Shown: in pieces, positions 10,983 to 20,145 of the stretch
Layout: each line of letters opens with the position of its first letter
Numbering within the stretch: the first letter of the stretch is position 1
Assembly: GCA_003550305.1 (NCBI GenBank)
Contig: QKYT01000238.1
Span: forward strand, 35,806-62,599
Direction: 5' to 3'
Length of the DNA: 26,794 nt
DNA from: Glomus cerebriforme
Taxonomy: Eukaryota; Glomeromycota; Glomeromycetes; Glomerales; Glomeraceae
Program-made: the position numbers and the translations under genes
Notes under the pieces: model-generated
Told to the model about the DNA's origin: nothing
The model's input: the letters and a program-made list of their open reading frames with translations, nothing else
The model's database searches: none

Positions 10983-12544
10983 CTATCTATTATCAGTTTC
11001 AGCAAATCCATATGCGGTATACGTGTCATCATCGTAGCTTGTGGTAGTTGTATGTGAAGAATAATCACTATGATCATTATTCCAATCATAATCGTTACGA
11101 GTAAAATATGAAGAACTTGTACTATAACTAGGTGAAGCTTCTCGTCTTCTCCTTCGTATTCTACTATAATTATTAATATTATTATTTCTTCTGGCAAATA
11201 AGTAACCAAATAAACCACCACCTAAAACCCCTGTCCAAAATCCTGGATTTGGAATATTTTCTCTACGATATGCACGACTAGTTGATGATGAAAAATCTGT
11301 GATGATAATAATAATAATAATCAGTGAGAAAATCGTGTCAAATTTAATAAATTTAAAATTTTACCGGGATTATGGTGGGGCACGTCGCCATCTCCATAGT
11401 CTGAAGACCTAAATCCTTGATCGGGAAAATTAGTAGGTCTACGTTAAAAAAATACATATAAGCTTCTAATAAAGAATAGTTTTTAATAAAATGTAGTTTG
11501 CAATATACATTAGTTTACCTATTATCTTCTCTTCGTGTCCTCATATATGTTAAATACATATTATATAGAATGTATCCAACCATACCAATCCATGCAATTG
11601 TAAACAATGTACCGAATAACGATTCTTTAAATAAACAAAATATTATCAATATCAAAAATTATATATATATTATTATTAACAAATAAAAACTTACCGGTTT
11701 CATCATCTACCTTAAAATTATCATTTCTTTTTTCATCATCGAACCAATTATTAAACCATTGTTTTCTTTTTCGATCACTAGTGTGATCATTAGTGAGAAA
11801 TAAAGTATATTTAAGACCACATGATCCTACAAAAAAAAAACGAATTTTACGTCAACTAAATTAATTATTATTGTTGTTGTTGTTTGATTAAATTACCTTT
11901 TAGAACGTTTTGATCATTTGGATGTTCATATCCTATAAATAAAAAATATATATCGTTATTTCGAACTATAATTTGCGCATTTATTAATTTATAAATTAGA
12001 TAAAAACCTTCGCATGTAACCTTTAACTTTTAAATTAAAAAAAAAAACAATTAAAATTTTTCTTTATAAAAGAATCATTGACAATTAATACATACACGAC
12101 CAAATTTTAATGATTTAGGTAAATCTGCTTCACATTTCCAATTGGGATCTTTAATAAATAATATAAGAAATTAAGATCACAAATTCTTTTACAAACAATT
12201 GAACATTAAATTAACTAACTTATTCCATCCGATCCAATATTTCTACACTGAATAACGTCTATGAAAAAATTCCCACTTAATTTTTTTAATAAGCACTTAA
12301 GTACAAACTTTTATATGAAATATAAGAATACAATACCGGGTTCATAACGACAGCCTGCGTCCCCTCCGACACATTCTATTTGTTTAATTGGTTTATGTCT
12401 TCTTCCAGTCGTGTATTTTCCTCTGTATAGAGTAAGAGCTCGAACTTTCTCTAAAAGAACTTTATCATCCCAGCCTTCAACTTGAACAAATGTCAGGATG
12501 CAAAAACTTATTAATATCACACTAGATATAATTTGTATTTTCAT
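10983..12544 (-). CDS. SARAF: SARAF/TMEM66-like store-operated calcium entry regulator
   Basis: Homologue of SARAF, an ER membrane protein that in animals turns off store-operated Ca2+ entry. Nine exons (12337-12544, 12220-12258, 12096-12148, 12008-12026, 11897-11932, 11695-11826, 11519-11624, 11365-11438, 10983-11296) give 326 codons. A signal peptide covers residues 1-24. The lumenal SARAF domain follows: VRALTLYRGKYTTGRR, IECVGGDAGCRYEP, VIQCRN, NWKCEADLP, VTCEGYEHP and GSCGLKYTL. One membrane helix lies at about 164-185 (GTLFTIAWIGMVGYILY). The cytosolic tail keeps the family motif NPGFWTGVLGGGLFGYLF (from about residue 236), then basic and Ser/Tyr/Thr-rich sequence. The Cys pattern, helix position and tail motif all match animal SARAF. 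The 19-nt fourth exon is unusually short. It is divergent from CDC26, with starts 158 bp apart. Confidence 0.92.
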
Positions 12545-12702
12545 TATAAATCCAACACTGTTGCCGGTATAAATTATAAATCAATGAAATTTTAAAGAAC
12601 GGTCTGAAATCTGAATATCTCCGATCGTGTGTAACCTCAAAAAATTTTTGACGCGAACAATTTTTCTTTTTATAAAATATTGTAATAAAATTTTATTTTA
12701 AT
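12545..12702. promoter_or_regulatory. Compact divergent promoter SARAF-like / CDC26
   Basis: Only 158 bp separate the two divergent ATGs, so the promoters must overlap and share elements. The middle has a GATCGTGTG patch, and a TATAAAATAT box-like sequence lies at about 12670-12680, some 25-30 bp before the CDC26 start. Confidence 0.55.
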
Positions 12703-13053
12703 ATGCTTCGTCGTAATCCCACGCGTTTAGAAATTCGTCAAGATGATGTTGAACAACTTCCTAAACTTCGAGAAGTTTATCAAAAAAAACTTTCTCAAAA
12801 ACCAGGTATAAGTGGAAAGGGCAAAAGAAAAAGTATTGAATTAGAAGATCCTACTGCCGTACAACAACAATTACACCAACAACAGCAACAGCAACCACAA
12901 GAGCAATCCGCTCCAATTGTCGGCGCGGAAGAACTTCGAAACCTGAGAAATAATATGTAAGATTATCGTTCTTTAACCTTAACACCAATTTATTTAATAT
13001 TTAATCTTTTTATTACTTTTTATAGGACAACGCAAGAAAGAATTGGTTTATAA
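12703..13053 (+). CDS. CDC26: Anaphase-promoting complex subunit CDC26/APC12
   Basis: Small APC/C subunit whose N-terminus threads through the TPR superhelix of APC6/Cdc16 and stabilises it. Two exons, 12703-12956 and 13026-13053, give 93 codons. The diagnostic N-terminus MLRRNPTRLEIRQDD matches the CDC26 Cdc16-binding peptide (MLRRxPTRLELKxDD). A Lys-rich middle and a Gln-rich stretch (about residues 52-70, from CAA/CAG runs) follow. The C-terminus TTQERIGL matches the family NDRIGY-type ending and is only reached after splicing a 69-bp intron that splits a Met codon (AT/G). The gene is small enough to be missed by automated prediction. It converges on PCCA, with stops 99 bp apart. Confidence 0.95.
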
Positions 13054-13152
13054 ATTAAAATTTATGAATTTAACAAATGATACAACTAAAATTTATAATT
13101 TTATAATTCACTCCTAAATTATTAAACTATTGAGTTATTGTCTGATTTACAA

Positions 13153-16097
13153 TTAATCAAAAGGTTTCTCATCTTTCTCATCTTCAAATTCTATCATTAC
13201 TTCATCAGCCGCAACTGAACTACCTGGTTTAACGTTTATCTTTTTAACCTTACCTACACGGGAGGCGCGTAACACGTTCTGCATTTTCATAGCTTCAACA
13301 ACAGCAACTTCAACTCCTTCATTTACCTATTTCAATAAAGAAATTGAAATGATTATTATAATATAAATTTACAATTATTAATAAATTTATTGAACTTACA
13401 ATATCTCCGACATTAACCGCTATGCTTACAACAGAGCCTGGCATGGGACTTAATATAACTTTTGATAAATCTTTCTTCGGTTTTTCAATCATATAATGAC
13501 TCAATTCATGCTGTCTTTGATTGTGGATAGTGATATCAAATTTTGTTCCCATATATTGAAGACGGAAACCAACTGGTAAAGGATCCAAATATTGTGCAGT
13601 AACAAATCTTTCCGATTGGTTTGGAATACGCAATTGCGCATTTATTAAAGGTGATTCTAATGGCCATTGGGCATTGACTATAGTTGGTGGATGGTTTGCT
13701 ACTTTAACCTTTATATAAATTGATTAATTAATAAATGAATTCCTCCCCTGCTACAGAATTACAGAATTATAATTAATAATTACCTGATATTCATCTTTGT
13801 GTTGCAAAACCGTGCTTCTCCTTTCAACAAGTACATTAATAATTTCAACATTACCATTGTTATTATGTACCTTAATCCAAAGATTCCAATTTTTTGGTGC
13901 ATTTCTATTCAATTCTTTTTCCGATAAAGCTTCTCCATTATCTCTCCAACACCAATTACGCACATCTCTTTTGGCATGAACTAATGAGGCAACTGAAGCA
14001 AGTTCAAATAAGGATTCATCCTTAAGTGCATGGCCTTTGAAACCTCCTGGATATTCCTCCGCAAGAAATTTGGTAGAAATTTTTCCGGATTTGAATCTTG
14101 AACTTCCAATAACTTCGCGTAATAATGGAATATTATGTGTAACACCTAAATAAGGAAAAATATTATTTTACCAAATCGAACATAATAAAATAAAAAAAAA
14201 TTGTCTTTACCCTTTATAACATATGAATCTAAAGCTCTTTCCATATTTTGAATCGCTTCGCTTCTTGTTTCACCATAAGTAGAGAGTTTACAAATTAAAG
14301 GATCATAATAAATACTAATTTCACTTCCCTCTACTATACCAGAATCGCAACGGACTTCATGTTTATCTGTCAAACTAACGGGTTCGATATATTTACTAAG
14401 ACGTCCAATAGATGGCAAATATTTTTCAGGATCCTCTGCATATACACGAGATTCAACAGCCCATCCTTTGAATTTAATATCATCTTGTTTCATAGATAAT
14501 TTTTGGTCCGCTGCAATACGTATCATCTGTTCAACCAAATCGATACCCGTAATGTATTCAGTGATAGGATGCTCTACTTGTAGACGCGTGTTCATCTCAA
14601 GAAAATAAAAGTTACGTTCAGGGTCTACTAAAAATTCAACAGTTCCAGCAGAAACATATCCAACATGTTTAACAAGAGAAACAGCTTGCTCGCCCATAGC
14701 TTTACGAGTAGATGGGTCTAAATGGACACTCGGGGCCTCTTCAATTACCTAAATTAATAGATCAAATATTATTTTGATTTATACAACTTTCAAAAACAGA
14801 CAATGTAACTTACTTTTTGATTTCTCCTTTGAATAGAGCATTCCCGTTCTGGAAGATACAATGCATTTCCAAATTTATCGGCTAATATTTGTATTTCAAT
14901 ATGACGCGGATTATCAATATATTTCTCAATTAATAATCGATCGTCACCGAAGCTCGATTTTGATTCCTGTGATGCAAGTTTGAACCCTTCAATGACTTCT
15001 TGATCGTTCCTAAGTAATGATACGAAATATATATATATATATATATTTTTAAAAAAAAGGTTTCTCAAAGTGAGGTATTCTAATACTTACCAAGCAATTC
15101 TCATGCCTTTGCCACCTCCACCCGCAGAAGCTTTGATCATTACAGGATAGCCAATCGAATGAGCTAAGAAATATTTAATTTATTTATATATTAACATGCA
15201 AAACTAAATTTCAGCTACTTGAAATTTGACCCTACAAATTTCCAAAGCATGATCCGTATTCTTGACAACGCCATCAAAGCCAGGAATGGTGTTAACACCA
15301 GAATTCTTGGCGATTATTTTGCTTTGAATCTTATCACCTAAATCCGCCATGGCTTTCTCACCGGGCCCTATAAATGTAACACCAGCTTCATCAAGGCTTT
15401 TTACAAAATGTGAATTTTCTGATAAAAAGCCATAACCTAAAATACGAAAATGTTAAGTTTTGAATGATTTCAAGATTATTGAGGAGAAAAAATATAATTC
15501 CAACCTGGATGTACAGCTTCTGCTCCAGTTTCTTCAATTGCATTTAAAATTGCAGGAACCGAGAGATAACTTTGGTTTGTAGGAGGTGGGCCCTATAATT
15601 TGATAAGTTAAGTAATTCTATACTAAATTTAAAATTTAAAATAAATTAATTAACTACGAACCACACGAACTGCCTCATCTGCTAATATGACATGTAAACT
15701 TCGAGCATCTGCATCAGAATAAATAGCAACTGTTTTTATTCCCATTTTTTTAGCTGTTTTGATGACACGAACAGCTATTTCGCCTCGATTTGCAATTAGA
15801 ATTTTATCAAAAGTCTAAAGAAATTTAACATAACGGATATTCAATTTTTATGTTAAATTAACTATATTAAATTCTCTGAGAAAGGTAATAAAAATAAAAT
15901 AAACTTTCCTTTCCATAGTTGATTGGCGATTCATTCGTATTTATGCTAGAATAATTTGAAACATAAGACGAATGGAACCCTCGGAAAGGTACATATAACA
16001 AAGGGAGACAAGAAGTCGCGCTCTTTCGGTTTAAAAAGCTTTTATGGCATAAAAATCGTGAACCTATACATTTTAACGCGTTCAATTGGGAACTCAT
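13153..16097 (-). CDS. PCCA: Mitochondrial propionyl-CoA carboxylase alpha subunit
   Basis: Biotin-carrying subunit that carboxylates propionyl-CoA to methylmalonyl-CoA in the mitochondrial matrix. Exons: a first exon from 16097, then 15662-15814, 15505-15592, 15236-15436, 15091-15163, 14814-15009, 14211-14748, 13784-14145, 13400-13708 and 13153-13326; about 742 codons (human 728). Residues 1-45 look like a targeting peptide rich in Arg, Ser and Leu. Then come the biotin carboxylase fold ([13 protein letters not shown]), the ATP-grasp glycine loop [22 protein letters not shown] and [14 protein letters not shown], and the PCCA-type [10 protein letters not shown], which separates it from methylcrotonoyl-CoA carboxylase. 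The biotin domain has SPMPGSVV and EAMKMQ (Lys about 699). The exon 1 donor is uncertain: the frame requires a phase-0 end, available at 15963 (GTTTCA) or 15993 (GTACCT). The partner subunit PCCB is not in the window. Confidence 0.94.
15027..15046. repeat. TA microsatellite in a PCCA intron
   Basis: An alternating AT run of about 20 bp lies inside the PCCA intron between 15010 and 15090. It is likely length-polymorphic and has no effect on the coding sequence. Confidence 0.8.
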
Positions 16098-16199
16098 ATT
16101 ATAAAATGAGAATTCTAAACGCTAAACAAATTCTAAAACGAGCTTGACATCAATAAGAATTTTGAAATTGGCGGAAAAGAAATTATTTTAAGCAAATCA

Positions 16200-16215
16200 T
16201 ACGATAATTATCGTA
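16200..16215. promoter_or_regulatory. 16-bp perfect palindrome upstream of PCCA
   Basis: TACGATAATTATCGTA is self-complementary over its whole length and lies about 100 bp upstream of the PCCA start. Its position and symmetry suit a dimeric transcription factor, but I do not know the factor. Confidence 0.35.
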
Positions 16216-16237
16216 CGACAACCAGTAAAGATACGCT

Positions 16238-16266
16238 GAGTGAAAATTTTTGTGGCTATCACGTGA
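16238..16266. repeat. Solo fragment related to the TIR element family
   Basis: GTGAAAATTTTTGTGGCTAT next to TCACGTGAC resembles the inner arm shared by the elements at about 16808-17033 and 22982-23640 (TGAAATTTTTGTGGTGATAC plus CACGTGAC). It may be a truncated copy. The match is short, so chance is not excluded. Confidence 0.3.
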
Positions 16267-16807
16267 CTTTAATTTCCGAACAGTTTAAATTTATTTAAGA
16301 GCACGAAGGCAATTGATTTAAACTATATATAATTGATAATTTATTCTTTCTCCTTTTATTTTAGTAACTTCCTCACATCTCACTTTCATAAACTAAACCA
16401 AATTATTTATAACTTCATCTTCCTATTTCTCAACTATCAACATCCCAAAACCTCAGGTTTCTTTTTTTCACATTCCTCTTAACAAGACCTATAAGATAAG
16501 TATTTGGTCAGATCAACATTTTTTTTTTTTGATCTATTTGGCTCTCTTTCATTTGTACTCTGACTGTGAACATTGATGTGCAAGTTTTGGATCATATCTC
16601 CTCACCCTCCTGTTATTTTCAACTTTTTTTAAGTTATTATACTTTCAATGTTGATATAACATTACTGTAAATTTCACTTGTTCCTCATTGATATTTTTTT
16701 ATTTTGTCATATCCCTTCAGTTTTTTGAGTCGTGAGAAGAGGCGATTTAAATGTATTATAATTTGATCGGTACGAAGTTGCTGTACGTGCTATTTATCAT
16801 TTACGGC

Positions 16808-17033
16808 ACAATTTTTATGCGATACTCGCTGCCCTGTGAATGATCCCCAGTATCACCACAAATTTTTCACCCACGTGACCATAGTAAAATATTTGTCACC
16901 CTGAGTCACGATCACGCCATTATTCATCACATGGTTAATTTATTAATGCCGTAATGCCGGCCGAATGTCACGTGGGTGAAATTTTTGTGGTGATACAGGG
17001 GTAAAATCCTGGTAGCGATCAGGTGATAATTTC
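16808..17033. mobile_element. Short TIR element (MITE-like) upstream of CCT1
   Basis: Two inverted arms of 35 bp, 16845-16879 and 16967-17001, match except for three positions; each includes GTATCACCACAAA and CACCCACGTGAC. Weaker pairing extends outward over TCGCTGCC / GGTAGCGA and further. The interior shares TGGTTAATTTATTAATGCC and ATGCCGGCC with the 22982-23640 element, so it is a shorter relative. No coding capacity. The right edge is about 135 bp from the CCT1 start codon. Outer limits are approximate. Confidence 0.7.
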
Positions 17034-17106
17034 ATTTTATATTTAAGGGAATACTCACCTGCCCAGTATCGATTTGGCCTTAAAAGATAATCTAAAAATA
17101 ATAAAT

Positions 17107-17112
17107 CACGTG
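17107..17112. promoter_or_regulatory. E-box CACGTG in CCT1 proximal promoter
   Basis: CACGTG lies 55 bp upstream of the CCT1 ATG inside a segment (from about 17068) that is retained in the pseudogene copy, where the same box sits at 21685-21690. bHLH factors bind this sequence in fungi. The function here is inferred. Confidence 0.4.
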
Positions 17113-17167
17113 GTTCTAAAAAGACCTCGAGATTTTTTTTTCTTATCAAAACTCTATATTTTATAAG

Positions 17168-19593
17168 ATGTACCAGCACGATCGTAGTCAGTCACTCTTT
17201 CTTGGCGGCGAGAGAATTTCTGGAAATGAAGTGCGTAACCAGAATGGTATGTCTCTAAGCTGAACTACGCAAACGCGAGTTCTCGGGGTCGCTGCTGAAA
17301 CTTGGTTACTTGTAATCGACCAAACTCGTTGATAACTATAGTTTTTGAGTTTATCTAGTGGTGTAACTATAGCTTTATAGTTTTACTCTTAAAGATCTGC
17401 TATTATATCCTTAATGAGTTGAATAAAATGCCTTTGAGAATACAATCATTCATAAGCTTTACACTTTTTTTTTTTTTTAGTACTTGCTGTTATGTCCATC
17501 GCGAATATTGTGAAAAGCTCTCTTGGTCCAGTGGGTTTGGATAAAATGTTGGTTGATGATATTGGTGTACGTAATAATTATTGGAGATCATCTGAATATA
17601 AGAATATATATATAAGTAATGTATAATAATATATTAAAGTTTATTGATTTATTAGGATGTTACAATATCAAATGATGGAGCAACAATTCTCAACTTGCTT
17701 GAAGTTGAACACCCTGCTGGACGAGTCCTAGTAGAACTTGCTCAGCAGCAGGATAAAGAAGTAGGTGATGGTACTACATCGGTTGTTATAATAGCTGCAG
17801 AATTACTTCGCCGTGCAAATGAGCTTGTGAAGAATAAAATTCATCCAACCACAATTATTACTGGTTATCGTTTGGCGAGTAAAGAAGCATGTAAATACAT
17901 CGCTGATCATTTAACTATCAAAGTTGATACATTGGGACGTGAATGCCTCATAAATGTTGCAAAGACAAGTATGGCTAGTAAGATTATTGGAACGTAAGAG
18001 AAATATTTTTATATTATCAAATGGCTGTTCCTGCTGTATTTCATGAACACCTTTAATTCTTATTTTCTTAATGATGTTAAGTGATGATGAGTTCTTTGCA
18101 AATCTTGTTGTGGATGCAATCCTTTCTGTTAAATCTACAAATTCTCGTGGTGAAATAAAATATCCTGTAAAAGCTGTTAATGTTCTCAAAGCTCACGGTA
18201 AAAGTACTCGAGAATCGATTTTTGTTAAAGGGTATGCCTTAAATTGCACTGTTGCTTCTCAAGGTAGTAATATAACAATAGAGTTCATCCCTATCCCTAT
18301 TCCTATTAGGTTGAATAACACTTTATATGTAAAATTTTAGCTATGAAGACAAAGATCACGAACGCTAAAATAGCGTGTTTAGATATGAATCTTCAAAAGG
18401 CACGAATGCATTTGGGTGTTCATATAACTGTAGATGATCCAGGAAAATTAGAAGATATTCGTAAACGGTATGTACTTGTACACTTTGTTGAATAATACTG
18501 GTCATGTATCTTATTTACTACATTTGTTATTAGTGAGGCTACCATTACTATTGAACGTGTTCAAAAAATTCTTGCTGCAGGAGCCAATGTTGTTCTTACA
18601 ACAAAGGGTATTGATGACCTTTGTTTAAAATTGTTTGTGGAAAGTGGGGCTATGGCGGTCCGCCGTTGTAAAAAAGAGGATTTGAGAAGAATTGCCAAAG
18701 CCACTGGAGGTATTTATTAACGTATTTGCCTTTATTTCAATTAATTAAATATTCACATTTTTTTTTATTCTCAAGCCACACTTATTTCCACACTTGCTAA
18801 TCTTGAGGGAGAAGAAACATTTGAACCATCGTATCTTGGTACTGCAGATGAAGTTACTCAAGAACGCATTTCAGATGATGAGTGCATTCTTATCAAGGGT
18901 ACTAAAACTCAAAATTCTTCTTCAATTATTTTACGTGGTGCCAATGATTATATGTTGGATGAAATGGAAAGATCTCTACACGATTCATTGTCTGTTGTGA
19001 AAAGGACCCTAGAAAGTGGCAGTGTTGTTCCAGGTGGTGGCGCAGTTGAAGCAGCATTAAGCATCTATTTAGAAAACTTTGCAACAACTTTGGTATGATA
19101 TTTGCATCTAAATTAATGACATATTTTTCAGGTAAATTTTAATTCTGTGGCTTATTATTATAGGGATCACGGGAACAACTTGCTATAGCTGAATTTGCAA
19201 ATGCACTTCTTGCAATACCAAAGACACTTGCCGTTAATGCTGCAAAGGATTCTACTGACTTGGTTGCAAAATTAAGAGCATATCATAATACATCCCAAAA
19301 TGCTGCATCAGATGATCCAAAGAAAATTCTAAAATATTATGGCCTTGAACTTCTTAAGGGTGAAGTTAGAGATAATTTGAAAGCTGGTGTTTTAGAACCT
19401 GCAATGTCAAAAATTAAATCACTAAAGTCTGCTACTGAAGCAGCTATATCTATTCTTAGAATCGATGACATGATAAAGGTTAGCTGTCATTTAATTTTAC
19501 ATTTTCTTTCCACAGTAAATTAATATACACATTAATATACACATTAAATAGGTTGAACCGGAAAGAAGAGGAGACGATGATCATGATCATTAA
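17168..19593 (+). CDS. CCT1: T-complex protein 1 alpha subunit (CCT1)
   Basis: Alpha subunit of the cytosolic TRiC/CCT chaperonin that folds actin and tubulin. Nine exons (17168-17246, 17481-17566, 17656-17993, 18082-18263, 18341-18467, 18534-18709, 18776-19092, 19164-19478, 19552-19593) give 553 codons (human 556). Signatures are [54 protein letters not shown] (from about residue 92) and [20 protein letters not shown]1-specific stretches include [14 protein letters not shown] and [12 protein letters not shown]. The first exon ([19 protein letters not shown]) matches the family N-terminus. The tail ends in acidic and His residues (GDDDHDH) where the human protein has a longer extension. Two acceptors are AAG. 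The poly(A) signal AATAAA is at 19679-19684. A decayed second copy lies at 21657-22722. Confidence 0.97.
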
Positions 19594-20145
19594 TCGCGGG
19601 ATCACTATCTATATAGAAATATAAACTTATTAAAATGCGTACTATTATGTAGCAAATATTATTGAAATGTTTCTATTGAATAAAATTTATTATAAATAAT
19701 GATTTTTATCTATATTTCTTGGTGCTAATGTTATATCAAATCATAGTTTATTTCGAGGAGATTAAGTTTTATATCGTCAAACTTCTCGCAGAAACAACTC
19801 ATTTAATGCCATATAACCACGTTAATTATGCGGATCTTTCCTTTTTGGTTAATAGCAGCGCTATGTATTCGGTTTTAAATAACGACAACATTTCTCTGGT
19901 TATATTATTTTATACGTATACAGTATACTGCAAAATTATAATGTATTTATTTGTAAAAAGATTTTGTAGGCAATAGTTGATAATTATATCAACGTACAAA
20001 CTAGAAAATTTATTATTCCATATTTATTATTCCATAAAAGACCAATTCAATACACGTTAAAAGAATTTTTCTGCCATGTTATAGTGTTATACATTCATTT
20101 TTTTTATATAACAAAAAAAAAAATGCCGAACAAAAAAGGAAATGA
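19594..20145. other. Convergent 3' intergenic region CCT1 / nickel transporter
   Basis: Holds the CCT1 3' UTR with AATAAA at 19679-19684. An 85-codon open frame at 19719-19976 resembles no family I know, and I treat it as chance. The last 40 bases form an A/T homopolymer-rich stretch before the transporter stop codon. Confidence 0.5.

Larger units (their letters stand above)
16098..17167. other. Long divergent 5' region PCCA / CCT1
   Basis: This 1,070-bp region holds a 16-bp palindrome at 16200-16215, a TCACGTGA box at 16259-16266, a TATA-like sequence at about 16325 followed by a pyrimidine-rich leader to about 16560, a TIR element at about 16808-17033, and the conserved CCT1 proximal promoter from 17068. 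No supported ORF is present. Confidence 0.6.

Noticed and set aside
13797..13979. 60-codon plus-strand ORF
   Set aside because: Antisense to a conserved PCCA exon.
13153..16097. Methylcrotonoyl-CoA carboxylase alpha as the identity of the biotin carboxylase
   Set aside because: The [10 protein letters not shown] segment and the C-terminal sequence before the biotin domain follow the propionyl-CoA carboxylase pattern.
19719..19976. 85-codon plus-strand ORF after CCT1
   Set aside because: No recognisable domain, Ile/Tyr-rich as expected from AT-rich noncoding DNA, and it lies in the 3' region of CCT1.
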